64,000 nt of DNA from Treponema sp. (GCA_024400955.1 JAKSLY010000007.1:1-64000), one strand, 5' to 3'. Counted from the stretch's first letter, positions 36,298 to 45,900 are shown. Notes: generated by a model not told the origin, from the letters alone. Program-made: numbers and translations.

Positions 36298-36642
36298 TCA
36301 ATAGCTGAACAGCTCGTTTGCCATGCTTACAAACATGGCGATTCCTTCCGTCGGATAAAGCTTTCTCAACTTGATTACAATCTTTGCCAGGGCATTTGCT
36401 TCTTCCTTTGAGCAATAGATAATGTACATGGAATTAAGCTGCGGCCAAACTTCATTACCAAGTCGTGGAATGCTAAAGCCTGCTCCCATGACGGAGCTGA
36501 TCTTGGAAAACTTTTTTCCAACATTGTTCAGCTTGAATTCTTCATCAAAGTCTTCGTCAAGGGCCTGGGAGCTGATGATTTCTACCCTAACCAGCGTGTT
36601 TACGATGACGTCCTTGTCTTCCAGTGAAATAATCGAATCCAT
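36298..36642 (-). CDS. Small PII-like protein of the RND operon (PG0541-like)
   Basis: This 114-residue protein is the last gene of the efflux operon, 16 bp after the RND pump gene. Its C-terminal half (GAGFSIPRLGNEVWPQLNSMYIIYC...) recalls the PG0541 family of small PII-fold proteins often encoded after RND transporters: a G-x-P-x-G-xxx-WP-xx-NS pattern, then a helix, then a GIxxFV end. PII-like proteins bind small ligands and often regulate a membrane partner. I chose the ATG at 36640-36642 because GGAG lies six bases upstream; an ATG four codons earlier has none. Confidence 0.65.
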   Translation of the reverse strand: MDSIISLEDKDVIVNTLVRVEIISSQALDEDFDEEFKLNNVGKKFSKISSVMGAGFSIPRLGNEVWPQLNSMYIIYCSKEEANALAKIVIKLRKLYPTEGIAMFVSMANELFSY

Positions 36643-36658
36643 AAGGTTCTCCATAAAA

Positions 36659-39600
36659 TTACAAGTCTTCCTTCATCACTGAATCGTTGATGATGATTTT
36701 TCCGGCATCCCTTTCCTTGTCAAAATGGGCAATTTTAGCAGCCTTCTTCTTTTCCTTCTTTGCAGCTTTCTTTTCTGCCTTCTTCATGCGCCTTGTATTT
36801 ACCATGAAGTAGATTGTAGGCATGAGGAACAATGTCATGAGTGAACCGAAGGTCATTCCGCCAAAAACCGTAAGTCCGATTGGCTGCATTGACCTTGAGC
36901 TTTCCGTTGCAAAGAATGCCATTGGCATGAGGGAAATAACTGTGGTAAGGGTCGACATGAGGATTGGGCGCAGACGGTTCTTTGCCGCTTCGATACAAGC
37001 CTCCTCAAGTTCATAACCACGCTTTCTCAGAAGGTTTGTGTAGTCAACGAGAACGATACCGTTATTAACGATGGTTCCGATGAGAACAAGCATACCCATG
37101 ATGGAAACAATGCTAAGCTGGTTTCTTGTCATTGCATAGGTTACCATAACACCGATGAATGAAAGCGGAATGGTAAGGATGACGATGAACGGGTCAACAA
37201 GGGATTCAAACTGGGATGCCATGACAACAAATACCAATGCTGCAGCCATGAGCATGATGGCAGCAAAACCCTTTACCGCACGAATCATGTCTTCCATGTC
37301 ACCACCGTAGATAATCAGTACGCTTTCGTCCTTAGGAATGTTTGCTTCAATAAGCTGCTGAACCTTCTTGTAAGCAACGTCCATTGAAACACCGTCAACC
37401 ATGGATGCCTTGATGGTGATGGTACGTGTCTGGTTTGCACGAAGGATTGAAACTGGAGCCAGGTTCTGTTCATAATGTGCAAAGCTTGAAAGAGGAATTC
37501 TCTGACCCTGGGAATTGACAACTGAAATCTGGTCAAGGTCGTTAAGCTTCTTCCTGTCTTTTTCTGAAAGCTTTACGATAACATCGATGTCCTTACCCTT
37601 GTCTGTATAACGTGTTGCAGTCTTGCCGTTAATGGCAGCATTAATTTCAGAACCTACGCTGTAAACAGTAAGTCCCATTTCGTACATCTTTGCACGGTCA
37701 ACAATGATTTCTGCCTGAGGTAGGCCATCCTTCTGCTCACTTTCAATTTCCGTTACAACTTCTCCGCCCTTTTCCTTAAGGAGAACTTCAATGGCATGGG
37801 CCTGGCTTCGAAGGTTTGTAAGATCATCACACTTGATCTTGATTTCCATTTTTCCCGACGAGGCACTGTTGTTGTTCGTACCAAATTTAAGGCTGGCACC
37901 AGGGAACTTGTCAAAATATTTTCTCAGCTTGTCCTTTGCAGATTTTTCATTGTCGTATCCCGGCAATCTTTCTGCTTCCGGATAAAGGGTGTATGTAATC
38001 TTACCGGTGTTAGTTTCTGCGCCGGAAGAAAAGATGCTTGTACCGCCGACCTGGAATGAAATGAATTTTGTTCCCTTTATTTCATCCTTGGTCATTTCAT
38101 AAAGGCTGAAGATCGTGTCTTCCGTTGTGTGAACTTCAGTTCCTTCTGGAAGGGTGAATTCAACTGAAACGGAGTTTGATGCTGCAGCAGGCATGAAAAT
38201 GAATCCTACAAATTTGATTGCTCCAATGGAAAGCACAAAGAGAATTACAAGCAATGCAATGCAGGATTTTCTGTGGTGAAGGACAAAGGCAACACCCTTG
38301 CTATATGAGTTATCAAGCCACAGGAAGAACCTGTTGTATGCCTGGTTAACTGCATACCCAACGCCATGACGCTCGCTGTCAACGATTTTGTCAATTCTAA
38401 GTACTGAAGAACAAAGAACAGGAACAAGAGCAATGGCAACAATGAGGGAACTCATGAGGGAGAAAATGATTGTAAAGGAAAGGTCGTTGAACATCTGTCC
38501 CATCATTCCAAGCTGCTTCTTAAAGAGAAGCATAGGAAGGAAGATACAAACGGAAGTAAGGGTTGATGATGTGATGGATGCAACCATTTCCTTTGAACCA
38601 AGGACTGCAGCAACAGTAGGCTTTGCGTCACGCTGGCGGTATGAATAGATGTTTTCAAGAATAACGATGGAGTTGTCAACAAGCATACCGATACCAAGGA
38701 GAAGACCTGCCATGGAAATCATGTTGATGGTGATTCCGGTAAAGTACATGAAAAGCAGGGTTACCATTACGGAAATAGGAATGGCAAGACCGATGATGAA
38801 TGTACTCTTGAGGGACCGGAGGAATATGAAAAGAATCATGATGGCCAGGAGGGCACCCTGAATAACCGAATTAACAACGTTATTGATTGTTTCGTTGATG
38901 ATGTCGACACTGTTGTCCGTTTCCATGAGGGTAATGTCCGACGGCATTTCCTTCTTTATCTTTTCAACTGCAGCCCTAACCTTTTTTCCTGTGGCAACTG
39001 AGTTCTTTCCAGACTGCTTCTGGATGAGGATCATGACACATGGACGTGAATCAAGGTATGCAAGGGTTGTTTCATTCTTAAAGCCTTCATAAACGTCTGC
39101 AATGTCACGGAGCCTGACGGAAACAAGCTGACCGTTGCTCAATACAGGCTTGTATGTGATTACCGTGTTCCTTAAGTCTTCAAGATTCTGGTACTTACCG
39201 TTTGTCTTGATTGTATAGTTTGTGTCGCCTGAGGTGATGCGTCCGCCTGAACTCTGAATGTTCTGGGCACCTATCATCTGGGCTACGGAAGTAATTGAAA
39301 GTCCGTAAGCTTCAAGCCTGTCTCGTGGAATTTCTATGTTGATTGACTTTTCGCGTCCACCGATTACGTTGGCAGATGCAACACCGTCAAGCTGTTCAAG
39401 GCGCTTTGAAATGACATCTTCGGCATAGGTGCGAAGTTCCTCTGGAGTACGTTCACCTTCAAGAGAAAGGAACATGATAGGCATCATTGAAGGGTCAATC
39501 TTGATTACTACAGGCGCCTCTGCAGTATCTGGAAGATACCCTCGAATCATGTCTATCTTGTCTCGGATGTCACTACCGGCAACATCCAGGTTTACTCCAT

Positions 39601-39889
39601 AGTCGAATTCAAGAAAGATGACGCTGGTACCAAGTTCTGAACGGGAAGTCATTTCCTTAAGGCCGCTAAGACCTGAAAGAACGGATTCCATGGTACGGGT
39701 AATGCTCTGCTCTACTTCTTCAGGACCTGCATCCGGATACTGAGTAAAGACGAGAACATAAGGAAGTGTCATGTTAGGATACATGTCCATTGGAAGATTC
39801 AGGGTACAGTAAATACCCAGGGCAATGGACATGAAAAAGCACAGAAGCGTTGTGACCGGCTTCTTGACGCATGTTTCTGATATGCTCAT
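36659..39889 (-). CDS. RND (AcrB/HAE1-type) efflux transporter
   Basis: This 1076-residue protein has the standard RND layout: TM1 at residues ~12-30, two large periplasmic loops (after TM1 and TM7), and twelve membrane helices. The TM4 proton-relay block reads GMLVDNSIVILENIY, and the other half has GTIVNNGIVLVDYTN. It should pump substrates from membrane or periplasm, powered by the proton or sodium gradient, through the adaptor and TolC channel encoded in the same operon. A Lys/Ala-rich cytoplasmic tail ends the protein. GAGGA lies eight bases before the ATG. Confidence 0.93.
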   Translation of the reverse strand: MSISETCVKKPVTTLLCFFMSIALGIYCTLNLPMDMYPNMTLPYVLVFTQYPDAGPEEVEQSITRTMESVLSGLSGLKEMTSRSELGTSVIFLEFDYGVNLDVAGSDIRDKIDMIRGYLPDTAEAPVVIKIDPSMMPIMFLSLEGERTPEELRTYAEDVISKRLEQLDGVASANVIGGREKSINIEIPRDRLEAYGLSITSVAQMIGAQNIQSSGGRITSGDTNYTIKTNGKYQNLEDLRNTVITYKPVLSNGQLVSVRLRDIADVYEGFKNETTLAYLDSRPCVMILIQKQSGKNSVATGKKVRAAVEKIKKEMPSDITLMETDNSVDIINETINNVVNSVIQGALLAIMILFIFLRSLKSTFIIGLAIPISVMVTLLFMYFTGITINMISMAGLLLGIGMLVDNSIVILENIYSYRQRDAKPTVAAVLGSKEMVASITSSTLTSVCIFLPMLLFKKQLGMMGQMFNDLSFTIIFSLMSSLIVAIALVPVLCSSVLRIDKIVDSERHGVGYAVNQAYNRFFLWLDNSYSKGVAFVLHHRKSCIALLVILFVLSIGAIKFVGFIFMPAAASNSVSVEFTLPEGTEVHTTEDTIFSLYEMTKDEIKGTKFISFQVGGTSIFSSGAETNTGKITYTLYPEAERLPGYDNEKSAKDKLRKYFDKFPGASLKFGTNNNSASSGKMEIKIKCDDLTNLRSQAHAIEVLLKEKGGEVVTEIESEQKDGLPQAEIIVDRAKMYEMGLTVYSVGSEINAAINGKTATRYTDKGKDIDVIVKLSEKDRKKLNDLDQISVVNSQGQRIPLSSFAHYEQNLAPVSILRANQTRTITIKASMVDGVSMDVAYKKVQQLIEANIPKDESVLIIYGGDMEDMIRAVKGFAAIMLMAAALVFVVMASQFESLVDPFIVILTIPLSFIGVMVTYAMTRNQLSIVSIMGMLVLIGTIVNNGIVLVDYTNLLRKRGYELEEACIEAAKNRLRPILMSTLTTVISLMPMAFFATESSRSMQPIGLTVFGGMTFGSLMTLFLMPTIYFMVNTRRMKKAEKKAAKKEKKKAAKIAHFDKERDAGKIIINDSVMKEDL

Positions 39890-39928
39890 ATTTTAATTCC
39901 TCAAAAATGCTATTGGCTCTTGATAAGG

Positions 39929-40876
39929 TTACTTGTCTGCGTTTACAACAGAAAGAACATTTACAACATCGCCCTGGTTAAGAAGTCCCTGCCCCTTAAC
40001 TACAACTTCTGCACCTGCAGAAATACCTTCAGAAATTTCAACGACATTATCAACAGTGATTCCCACCTTAACATTCACCATGTCTACAGTAGACTTTCCG
40101 GATTCAGACTTCTTGTCTGAAATCACAAAAAGATAGTTCTTTCCGTCACGTGTTACGATGGCATTTGAAGGAAGGACAATTACATCATTCATGCTTTCGG
40201 TAACAAGCCTAACGCGTGCATACATTCCTACGCGAACCCTTTCATCAATTGGGTTGATCTTAAGCTTGATTTCCATGGTGCGTGAAACGCTGTCAAGAAT
40301 CGGGCTTACTTCAAAAACCTTTGCAGAGAAAACTTCAGAAGGATAGCTGTCAAATGTAATGGCAGCGCTCTGGCCCTGCTGAATTCTGCTGATGAAGCGT
40401 TCAGGGATGTTAACCTTTATCTGAAGGTCCTTGGTGTCACTGACCTTTGCAATGGACATGGAAGGTGCTACCTGAGTTCCTATGGCAAAAGGAAAGTATG
40501 AAATTGTTCCGCTTACAGGAGCCTTTACAGGGTTTGCAGCAAAATTCATTCCAGGACGGCTCGCATCGATGTATGCAATGATGTCATCCTTGTGAACATA
40601 GTCACCGATGGAAACCAATGTGCGCGTAAGCTTTCCGGCTGTATCAGGAAGAACATCTATGGAAGATACTGATGACACATCGCCACCGAATTCAAGGTAT
40701 GCATCAAGGTTTTCTGCCTTTGCCTTGAATGTATTTACGGCATAGACCGTTTCCTCCGGTTCTGCGGGGGAAGCATTCTTTCCCTTTGGAGCTGCCTTTT
40801 CCTTGCCCTTGCATGATGCAAGAAGAACAAGAAGTGATGCCGAAGCAAGAATAAAAAGTTCCTTTCTGATTTTCAT
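39929..40876 (-). CDS. RND periplasmic adaptor (membrane fusion) lipoprotein
   Basis: This 315-residue protein has a lipoprotein signal peptide (LVLLASC lipobox). The adaptor layout follows: a barrel-sandwich hybrid domain (SIGDYVHKDDIIAYID... APVSGTISYFPFAIGTQV), a very short hairpin, a beta-barrel domain (IKVNIPERFISRIQQGQ) and a membrane-proximal domain. It joins the inner-membrane pump to the outer-membrane channel. GGGAGA precedes the ATG. The gene lies 3 bp after tolC and 40 bp before the pump gene. Confidence 0.92.
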   Translation of the reverse strand: MKIRKELFILASASLLVLLASCKGKEKAAPKGKNASPAEPEETVYAVNTFKAKAENLDAYLEFGGDVSSVSSIDVLPDTAGKLTRTLVSIGDYVHKDDIIAYIDASRPGMNFAANPVKAPVSGTISYFPFAIGTQVAPSMSIAKVSDTKDLQIKVNIPERFISRIQQGQSAAITFDSYPSEVFSAKVFEVSPILDSVSRTMEIKLKINPIDERVRVGMYARVRLVTESMNDVIVLPSNAIVTRDGKNYLFVISDKKSESGKSTVDMVNVKVGITVDNVVEISEGISAGAEVVVKGQGLLNQGDVVNVLSVVNADK

Positions 40877-40879
40877 AAA

Positions 40880-42343
40880 CTATTCTCCCGATTTAGTTGT
40901 ATTTACAAGTTTAGTGTTCAGCTGAGTCTCAAGGTCAAGAAGAGCTGATATATAGTTGAACTTCTGCGAGGCAAGACCAAGCTTGGCCTGGTTAAGCTGA
41001 TCTTCAGCATCGCGTACGTCAAGAAGTTCCTTGGTACCGTTTTTATATGCCCTCAATGTCATGTCGTATGATTTCTGGGCAAGATTTATGTTGCGGCTCA
41101 TGGAATCAATGTGAGCCTTGGCATCTGCAAGGGTATCCACTGCCTTGCGGATTTCCATCTTCTGGTTTTCAAGGGCCATTTCCTTCTGGAGTTCAAGCTT
41201 CTGGAGCTGTGCCTTAAGGTCCTTTGCAGACTGCTGCTTTACAGACCATGGAAGAAGGTTTGAAAGATCCCAGGCAAGGGTTATGCTGAATGTGTTGGAT
41301 TTGTTCCAGTTTTCCTTTTTAGGATACCTGTCAAAGTCAAGGGCATAAATCAATGAAGGCTGCATCTTATAGTTGACGGACAGGGCCGGCGTAAAGTTTC
41401 CAAGGTTCATGGCATCATAGTTGTGCTTCAATGATTCTATGTTCTTGTCCAGGGCCTGAATTGTAAGGCTGTTTTCACTGTAAAGGGACATAAGGTGCTC
41501 GAAGTCGGCATCGATGTACTCAGGTTCTATGGAACCTTCAAGAGTGATGTTGGTTCCCACAGGATAGCCGATCAGGAATGCAAACATGTCAATCTGCTGG
41601 CGGAAAGAACATTCCTCCTTTGTAACGTCAGGCTTCTTGTTTTCATAGGTTACCTGGGCTTGTAAAACTGCAAGTTCCGGAACATAACCGTGATTATAGT
41701 TTGTCTGGGCCTGCTCAAACCTCTGTCGGGCATTTTCAAGGGAATTCTGCTGAATGAGGAGGTTTTCCTGAGCAAGAAGAAGGCCGTAAAAAAGCTTTCG
41801 CACATTTACTTCCGTATCCCTCAGGGTCTGTTCCTTGGAAATTTTTCCAGCCTCATAGGAAGCCTTTGTTCCCCTGATCTGCTGAATCATTGCAAGGGAA
41901 AAATTCCAGCCGATGCTGATTCCTGCAACATTGGTCCAGTGGGAACTTTCATTGTCCTTGAAGCCTTCTGCTTCCACACCCTGGGCAATCATGGATGAAG
42001 GAACAAGCTTACCTTCCATGGCTGAAGCCTGCCATGCCCCCTGCACGACAGTATCCCTGAGGGAAGCATCTGACCTGGCAAGGGTATCCGTAAGCTGCAC
42101 GCTGGGAATAAACACATTCCATGCATTGTTTCCCGCCCTCTTCTTTATCTCAAGGTCAATGTCTGCCGTCTTGATGCTGGAACTGTTGGCAAGGGCCTGT
42201 TCAACAGCTTCATCACAAGTCAAGGTAACCGAATGGGTGTTAACCAGAATGCTTTCTGATTTAATTGCCTTTATGTCTGCGCCAAAAGCAAAAATTCCTC
42301 CCAAGGCTCCTAAAGCCACCAATGTAAATTTCTTTTTTAACAT
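40880..42343 (-). CDS. TolC-family outer membrane efflux protein
   Basis: This 487-residue protein has a signal peptide and two outer-membrane-efflux-protein repeats of long amphipathic helices. TLTCDEAVEQALANSSSIK opens the first, and typical Gln/Ala/Asn-rich heptads (NARQRFEQAQTNYNHG, YKNGTKELLDVRDAEDQL) follow. It forms the trimeric channel-tunnel for the RND pump. AAGGGG lies seven bases before the ATG, at the very end of the upstream regulator gene. Confidence 0.9.
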   Translation of the reverse strand: MLKKKFTLVALGALGGIFAFGADIKAIKSESILVNTHSVTLTCDEAVEQALANSSSIKTADIDLEIKKRAGNNAWNVFIPSVQLTDTLARSDASLRDTVVQGAWQASAMEGKLVPSSMIAQGVEAEGFKDNESSHWTNVAGISIGWNFSLAMIQQIRGTKASYEAGKISKEQTLRDTEVNVRKLFYGLLLAQENLLIQQNSLENARQRFEQAQTNYNHGYVPELAVLQAQVTYENKKPDVTKEECSFRQQIDMFAFLIGYPVGTNITLEGSIEPEYIDADFEHLMSLYSENSLTIQALDKNIESLKHNYDAMNLGNFTPALSVNYKMQPSLIYALDFDRYPKKENWNKSNTFSITLAWDLSNLLPWSVKQQSAKDLKAQLQKLELQKEMALENQKMEIRKAVDTLADAKAHIDSMSRNINLAQKSYDMTLRAYKNGTKELLDVRDAEDQLNQAKLGLASQKFNYISALLDLETQLNTKLVNTTKSGE

Positions 42344-42345
42344 AT

Positions 42346-43611
42346 CTATTCCCCTTTTCCCTGGCTTTTTCCAAGAACAATCATGTAATAATATTCCTTT
42401 AAGGCGGATTGCAATTCTTCTACCGTAAAATCAGAAGAAGACGTTTGTGTTATGAGGTAGATTGGAATGCAGAAAAGGGATGCATACAGGTAATCTGCTC
42501 CCAGCTCAGGCTTTCCAAAATCCGGCAAAGTTCCAAGAATGTCGCAATTGCACAGGAACTTGTAGAATTCCTTGTCCTGCTGATGTTCCCCGCAGGTAAG
42601 GAAAAAGTCTGGCTCATTAAACTGTATGAGCCTGGACAGAATGAGGAGGTCAGGCCTCTTCATGAAGAAGTCAAAGGAAGTCTTCAGGATGATGTAAATG
42701 CTTTCCGAAGGACTTTCTGAATTCACGATATTGGACATTACGGCTTCAAGAAGATGCCTCATGCTGCTTTTAAGGGAAGACGAGACAAGTTCACTCTTTG
42801 AAGAAAATTTCGAGTAGAGGCTGCTTTTTGCAAGTCCCAGTTCCGAGGCAATGGATTCAACAGTAATCTTTGTAAACCCGATTTTTTTTGCGCATGAAGC
42901 AAGGGCCTTAAGTTCCCTCTCCGGCTCGGGAATCATGGCAACGCTTGAAGCAATCATCCTGTCCAGCTGGCAAAGCCTAAGAAGACCGGAAACCCTTTCC
43001 CTGGCACGGGAAGGACAGTTGCAGTAAATGCCCTTATTGATGAATCTAACGACGCCATCAGCAAACTTGGCCAACTCTTCCTTGGAATCTTCCATGTTCC
43101 TGCATGTTAATGCAATGTCGCGGGAAATGATGAAAAAAAACACGCAGAAGGATACATAAAGAAAATCCTTGTACAGGTCAAAGCTGACAATCCTGTCATT
43201 TTCATCAAAGAGGGAGTTCAATGAAGAAACCCCAGAATTCTTTAGCTGAAGGAAGTATGACTCGATTCCAGCATCAGAAAGGTTTGAAAGAAAATAATAT
43301 AGATAGGTCTTTTTTTCCGAAAGAAGAACAACTATTCTTTTCAGGGAGGAGTTCCCCTTGGAAATCATATTGGCATCCACGTCATTGATGATGGAAAGGA
43401 GCTCTTCCTTGAGTTTTTCCGACATGGTCTGTTCAAGTTCTTCACGGCTTTTAAAATGCTTATATATGGCGGCCTTTGTAATGCCTGTACGTTCCGCAAT
43501 CTCGGAAAGGGAAACTTTCCGCTGGAGAACGGTCGTATAAAAGGAGAAAGCTGAATTGATAATCTTGTCCTTTGTGGACAGCTTTGTGCCATCTGTCATT
43601 TTAAACACCAT
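42346..43611 (-). CDS. Double TetR-type regulator (two fused TetR units)
   Basis: This 421-residue protein is about twice normal TetR length and has two complete helix-turn-helix units. The first, near residues 15-60, reads VSLSEIAERTGITKAAIYKHF; the second, near residues 235-275, reads ITVESIASELGLAKSSLYSKF. Each is followed by ~150 helical residues typical of TetR ligand/dimerisation domains. It therefore looks like a covalent pseudo-dimer. It heads the efflux operon and a palindrome covers the region between its probable transcription start and the ATG, so autorepression of the whole operon is likely. No good ribosome binding site precedes the ATG; Met5 is an alternative start. Confidence 0.85.
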   Translation of the reverse strand: MVFKMTDGTKLSTKDKIINSAFSFYTTVLQRKVSLSEIAERTGITKAAIYKHFKSREELEQTMSEKLKEELLSIINDVDANMISKGNSSLKRIVVLLSEKKTYLYYFLSNLSDAGIESYFLQLKNSGVSSLNSLFDENDRIVSFDLYKDFLYVSFCVFFFIISRDIALTCRNMEDSKEELAKFADGVVRFINKGIYCNCPSRARERVSGLLRLCQLDRMIASSVAMIPEPERELKALASCAKKIGFTKITVESIASELGLAKSSLYSKFSSKSELVSSSLKSSMRHLLEAVMSNIVNSESPSESIYIILKTSFDFFMKRPDLLILSRLIQFNEPDFFLTCGEHQQDKEFYKFLCNCDILGTLPDFGKPELGADYLYASLFCIPIYLITQTSSSDFTVEELQSALKEYYYMIVLGKSQGKGE

Positions 43612-43633
43612 GGTAACCGAACAATCGGTAACC
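43612..43633. promoter_or_regulatory. Candidate operator for the double TetR regulator
   Basis: GGTAACCG (43612-43619) and CGGTAACC (43626-43633) form an imperfect 22-bp palindrome of the ACCG/CGGT type common for TetR/AcrR regulators. The same word, GGTAACC, also reads as a direct repeat. It starts at the base next to the regulator's ATG and ends at the predicted transcription start, filling the entire leader. Confidence 0.65.
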
Positions 43634-43639
43634 TAACAA

Positions 43640-43669
43640 AATATACAAAATAAACAGCAAAAATGTCAA
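43640..43669 (-). promoter_or_regulatory. Promoter of the efflux operon
   Basis: TTGACA (43664-43669, consensus -35) and TATATT (43640-43645) are 18 bp apart on the minus strand. The expected start is near 43633, at the edge of the candidate operator. Confidence 0.65.
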
Positions 43670-43846
43670 TAAAAGCCAATGACAAAAAGTGGTTTATCCG
43701 TCATCACATAATATTGAAAATCCTCATTAAACTCACGGGCCAGTTCCTGCTGTTTTATCCCTGTGGCCGGTTATTTTTGCCATGGTCACCTTTCTTTATC
43801 TTTTTTTCAAAATACGCTATATTGTAATTACATTTGGAGTATTGAC

Positions 43847-44818
43847 ATGTCTTCTGAACGCAAGCAGGAAAGCCTGGTAAAGGGCATTTTTTGGATTCTT
43901 TTTTCTTCTTTTGGTTTTGCCATGATGGCTGTTCTTGTAAAGGCTTCGGGAGATGTTCCCTTCGTGCAGAAAACCATGTTCCGCAATCTCATAGCCTTTT
44001 TCATTTCCTTTGGAAGCCTCCTCATGGAGGCAAGGAAGGACAGGAGCGTTCTTCACGTAGAAAAAAAGGCATGGAAATTCCTCATAATGCGTTCATTTTT
44101 TGGCAGTTTTGGAATATTCGGTAACTTTTATGCCATCGGTTACATGTACGTCTCTGATGCTACCATGCTCAACAAGATTGCCCCCTTTGCGGCAGTAATC
44201 GGCAGTTTCTTTATCGTCGGGGAAAAACCCGGCAAGGTTGGCGTAATTGCCCTGGTGACTGCATTCATTGGTGCACTTTTTGTAATAAAGCCAAGCTTTG
44301 ACTTTTCAAGAACATTTCCCGCCCTTTGCGGACTTGTGGGAGGACTGGGAGCCGGATTTGCCTATGCCTGTGTAAGGAAAATGCATACTTACAACGTAAA
44401 CGGCAAGCTTATCATTGCATTCTTTTCATTCTTTTCATGCATGATTTCCCTGCCTTCGATTTTGTTCTTCTATGAACCGATGACCCTGTCCCAACTCCTG
44501 ATCCTCCTTGGAGCCGGTGTAAGTGCAGCCTGCGGACAGTTTGGAATCACCTTTGCCTACTTTAACGCCCCTGCCTCAAAGATTTCCATATTTGAATATT
44601 CCAACGTTATTTTTGCAGCCATAATCTCCTTCTTCCTGTTTGGAATGATTCCAGACTGCTGGAGCATTACGGGCTACGTAATAATCATAGGAACTGCCCT
44701 CTTTGTATTCCTCTATAACAATTCGAATAATTCAAGGGCAAAAAAGGAAAATACTGGCATCAGTAAAGCCGTCAAGAATTCAACAGGAGAGAATGAAAAT
44801 GAAACAGAAGGAAAATAA
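43847..44818 (+). CDS. EamA-family (DMT superfamily) transporter
   Basis: This 323-residue protein has ten predicted membrane helices in two EamA repeats; the first ends in the typical ALFVIKPSFDF segment and the second in GTALFVFLYNN. Drug/metabolite transporters of this kind export metabolites, but the substrate cannot be read. I chose the ATG at 43847 (GGAG eight bases upstream, start MSSERKQES); the open frame extends to 43763 through AT-rich promoter sequence. The EIIC gene starts inside its last codons, so the two are translationally linked. Confidence 0.85.
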   Translation: MSSERKQESLVKGIFWILFSSFGFAMMAVLVKASGDVPFVQKTMFRNLIAFFISFGSLLMEARKDRSVLHVEKKAWKFLIMRSFFGSFGIFGNFYAIGYMYVSDATMLNKIAPFAAVIGSFFIVGEKPGKVGVIALVTAFIGALFVIKPSFDFSRTFPALCGLVGGLGAGFAYACVRKMHTYNVNGKLIIAFFSFFSCMISLPSILFFYEPMTLSQLLILLGAGVSAACGQFGITFAYFNAPASKISIFEYSNVIFAAIISFFLFGMIPDCWSITGYVIIIGTALFVFLYNNSNNSRAKKENTGISKAVKNSTGENENETEGK

Positions 44819-45884
44819 GAAATCAGCTGTAAAAATCGTTCTCGACCAGCTGGCAGGAATCTTCTGCCCGGTCATAAATTACATTACCGCTGCAAGCATT
44901 CTAAAGTGCCTGCTTTTTCTTCTTGCAGGATGCAACCTTATTTCCAGGGAGACGGGTTTTTACAAGGTCTTCAATGCCGCTTCCGAAGGATTCTTCTACT
45001 TCCTTCCATTTTTTCTTGCCATAAACATTTCACGGCTCTGGAAGACTGACCTGTTCCTTACCCTTTTTATCCCAGCAGCCATGCTTTTTCCAGAACTTAA
45101 TGCCATCCTTGAAAATTCTTCCGAAAGCATCTCATTCCTCGGTATTCCAGTCCAGAATGCCATCTATCATTCAAGCGTGATTCCCGTGATTTTTGCCTCG
45201 GGGCTTCTGTATTTTGTTGAAAAACCCTGCGATAGGTTCATTCCTGAGGTAATCAGGGGATTCCTGAAGCCAATCCTGTGCCTGCTTGTTGTCCTGCCCT
45301 TTACGTTCCTCGTTTTTGGTCCTGTCGGAACATGGATCGGCAACGGAATCACAAGGCTGTTCCTTGCAATCTACACCTGGAATCCCATAGTGTCCGGGGT
45401 TTTCATGGGAGCCTTGATCCAGCCAATGGTTTCCGTCGGCGCCCACTGGTCACTGGTGCCAATTGCCATGAACAATCTTTCTGTAATCGGATATGACATC
45501 ATATTCCCGCTGTTTGCAGGCGCAGTATATGCCCAGTCGGGAGCAGCCCTTGCATGTGCACTTAAATTCCGGGATCCACTCAAGAAGAAAAATGCATTCC
45601 AAAGCGCCTTCACTGCCTTTCTTGGTGTAACGGAGCCTGCCCTTTACACCGTAAACCTTCCCCTAATGAAGCCATTCATTTGTGCTGTCATTGGCGGAGG
45701 AATAGGAGGTGCCATTACGGGATTTGCCGGAACCAGGTGCTATTCCTTTGCCTTCCCAAGCGTTGTTACCTGCCTTGCCTACGCAGGACCGGGATTTGGA
45801 CTGTTCATGTTCTCCATGGCCGTTGGCTTTATTTCAGGATTTGGCCTTACAATGGCAGTCTGCAGGAAAAATCTTGAGGATTAA
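44799..45884 (+). CDS. Stand-alone PTS EIIC permease, glucose/beta-glucoside type
   Basis: This 361-residue polytopic protein matches the EIIC domain of the Glc/Bgl PTS family: FLGIPVQNAIYHSSVIPVI, the GPVGTWIGNGI block and GVTEPALYTVNLPL (the GITEP sugar-binding motif). EIIC normally carries the sugar across the membrane and hands it to a phosphorylated EIIB domain. Here no EIIB or EIIA domain is fused or adjacent. I chose the ATG at 44799 (AGGAG nine bases upstream); another ATG lies six bases earlier. It overlaps the end of the EamA gene by 20 bp. It may work as a carrier or sensor, or use partners encoded elsewhere. Confidence 0.82.
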   Translation: MKQKENKKSAVKIVLDQLAGIFCPVINYITAASILKCLLFLLAGCNLISRETGFYKVFNAASEGFFYFLPFFLAINISRLWKTDLFLTLFIPAAMLFPELNAILENSSESISFLGIPVQNAIYHSSVIPVIFASGLLYFVEKPCDRFIPEVIRGFLKPILCLLVVLPFTFLVFGPVGTWIGNGITRLFLAIYTWNPIVSGVFMGALIQPMVSVGAHWSLVPIAMNNLSVIGYDIIFPLFAGAVYAQSGAALACALKFRDPLKKKNAFQSAFTAFLGVTEPALYTVNLPLMKPFICAVIGGGIGGAITGFAGTRCYSFAFPSVVTCLAYAGPGFGLFMFSMAVGFISGFGLTMAVCRKNLED

Positions 45885-45900
45885 TTCCCGCTGATTTTGT

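Noticed and set aside
37791..38059. Short plus-strand open frames inside the RND pump gene
   Set aside because: They are antisense shadows of a strongly conserved transporter and have no start signals.
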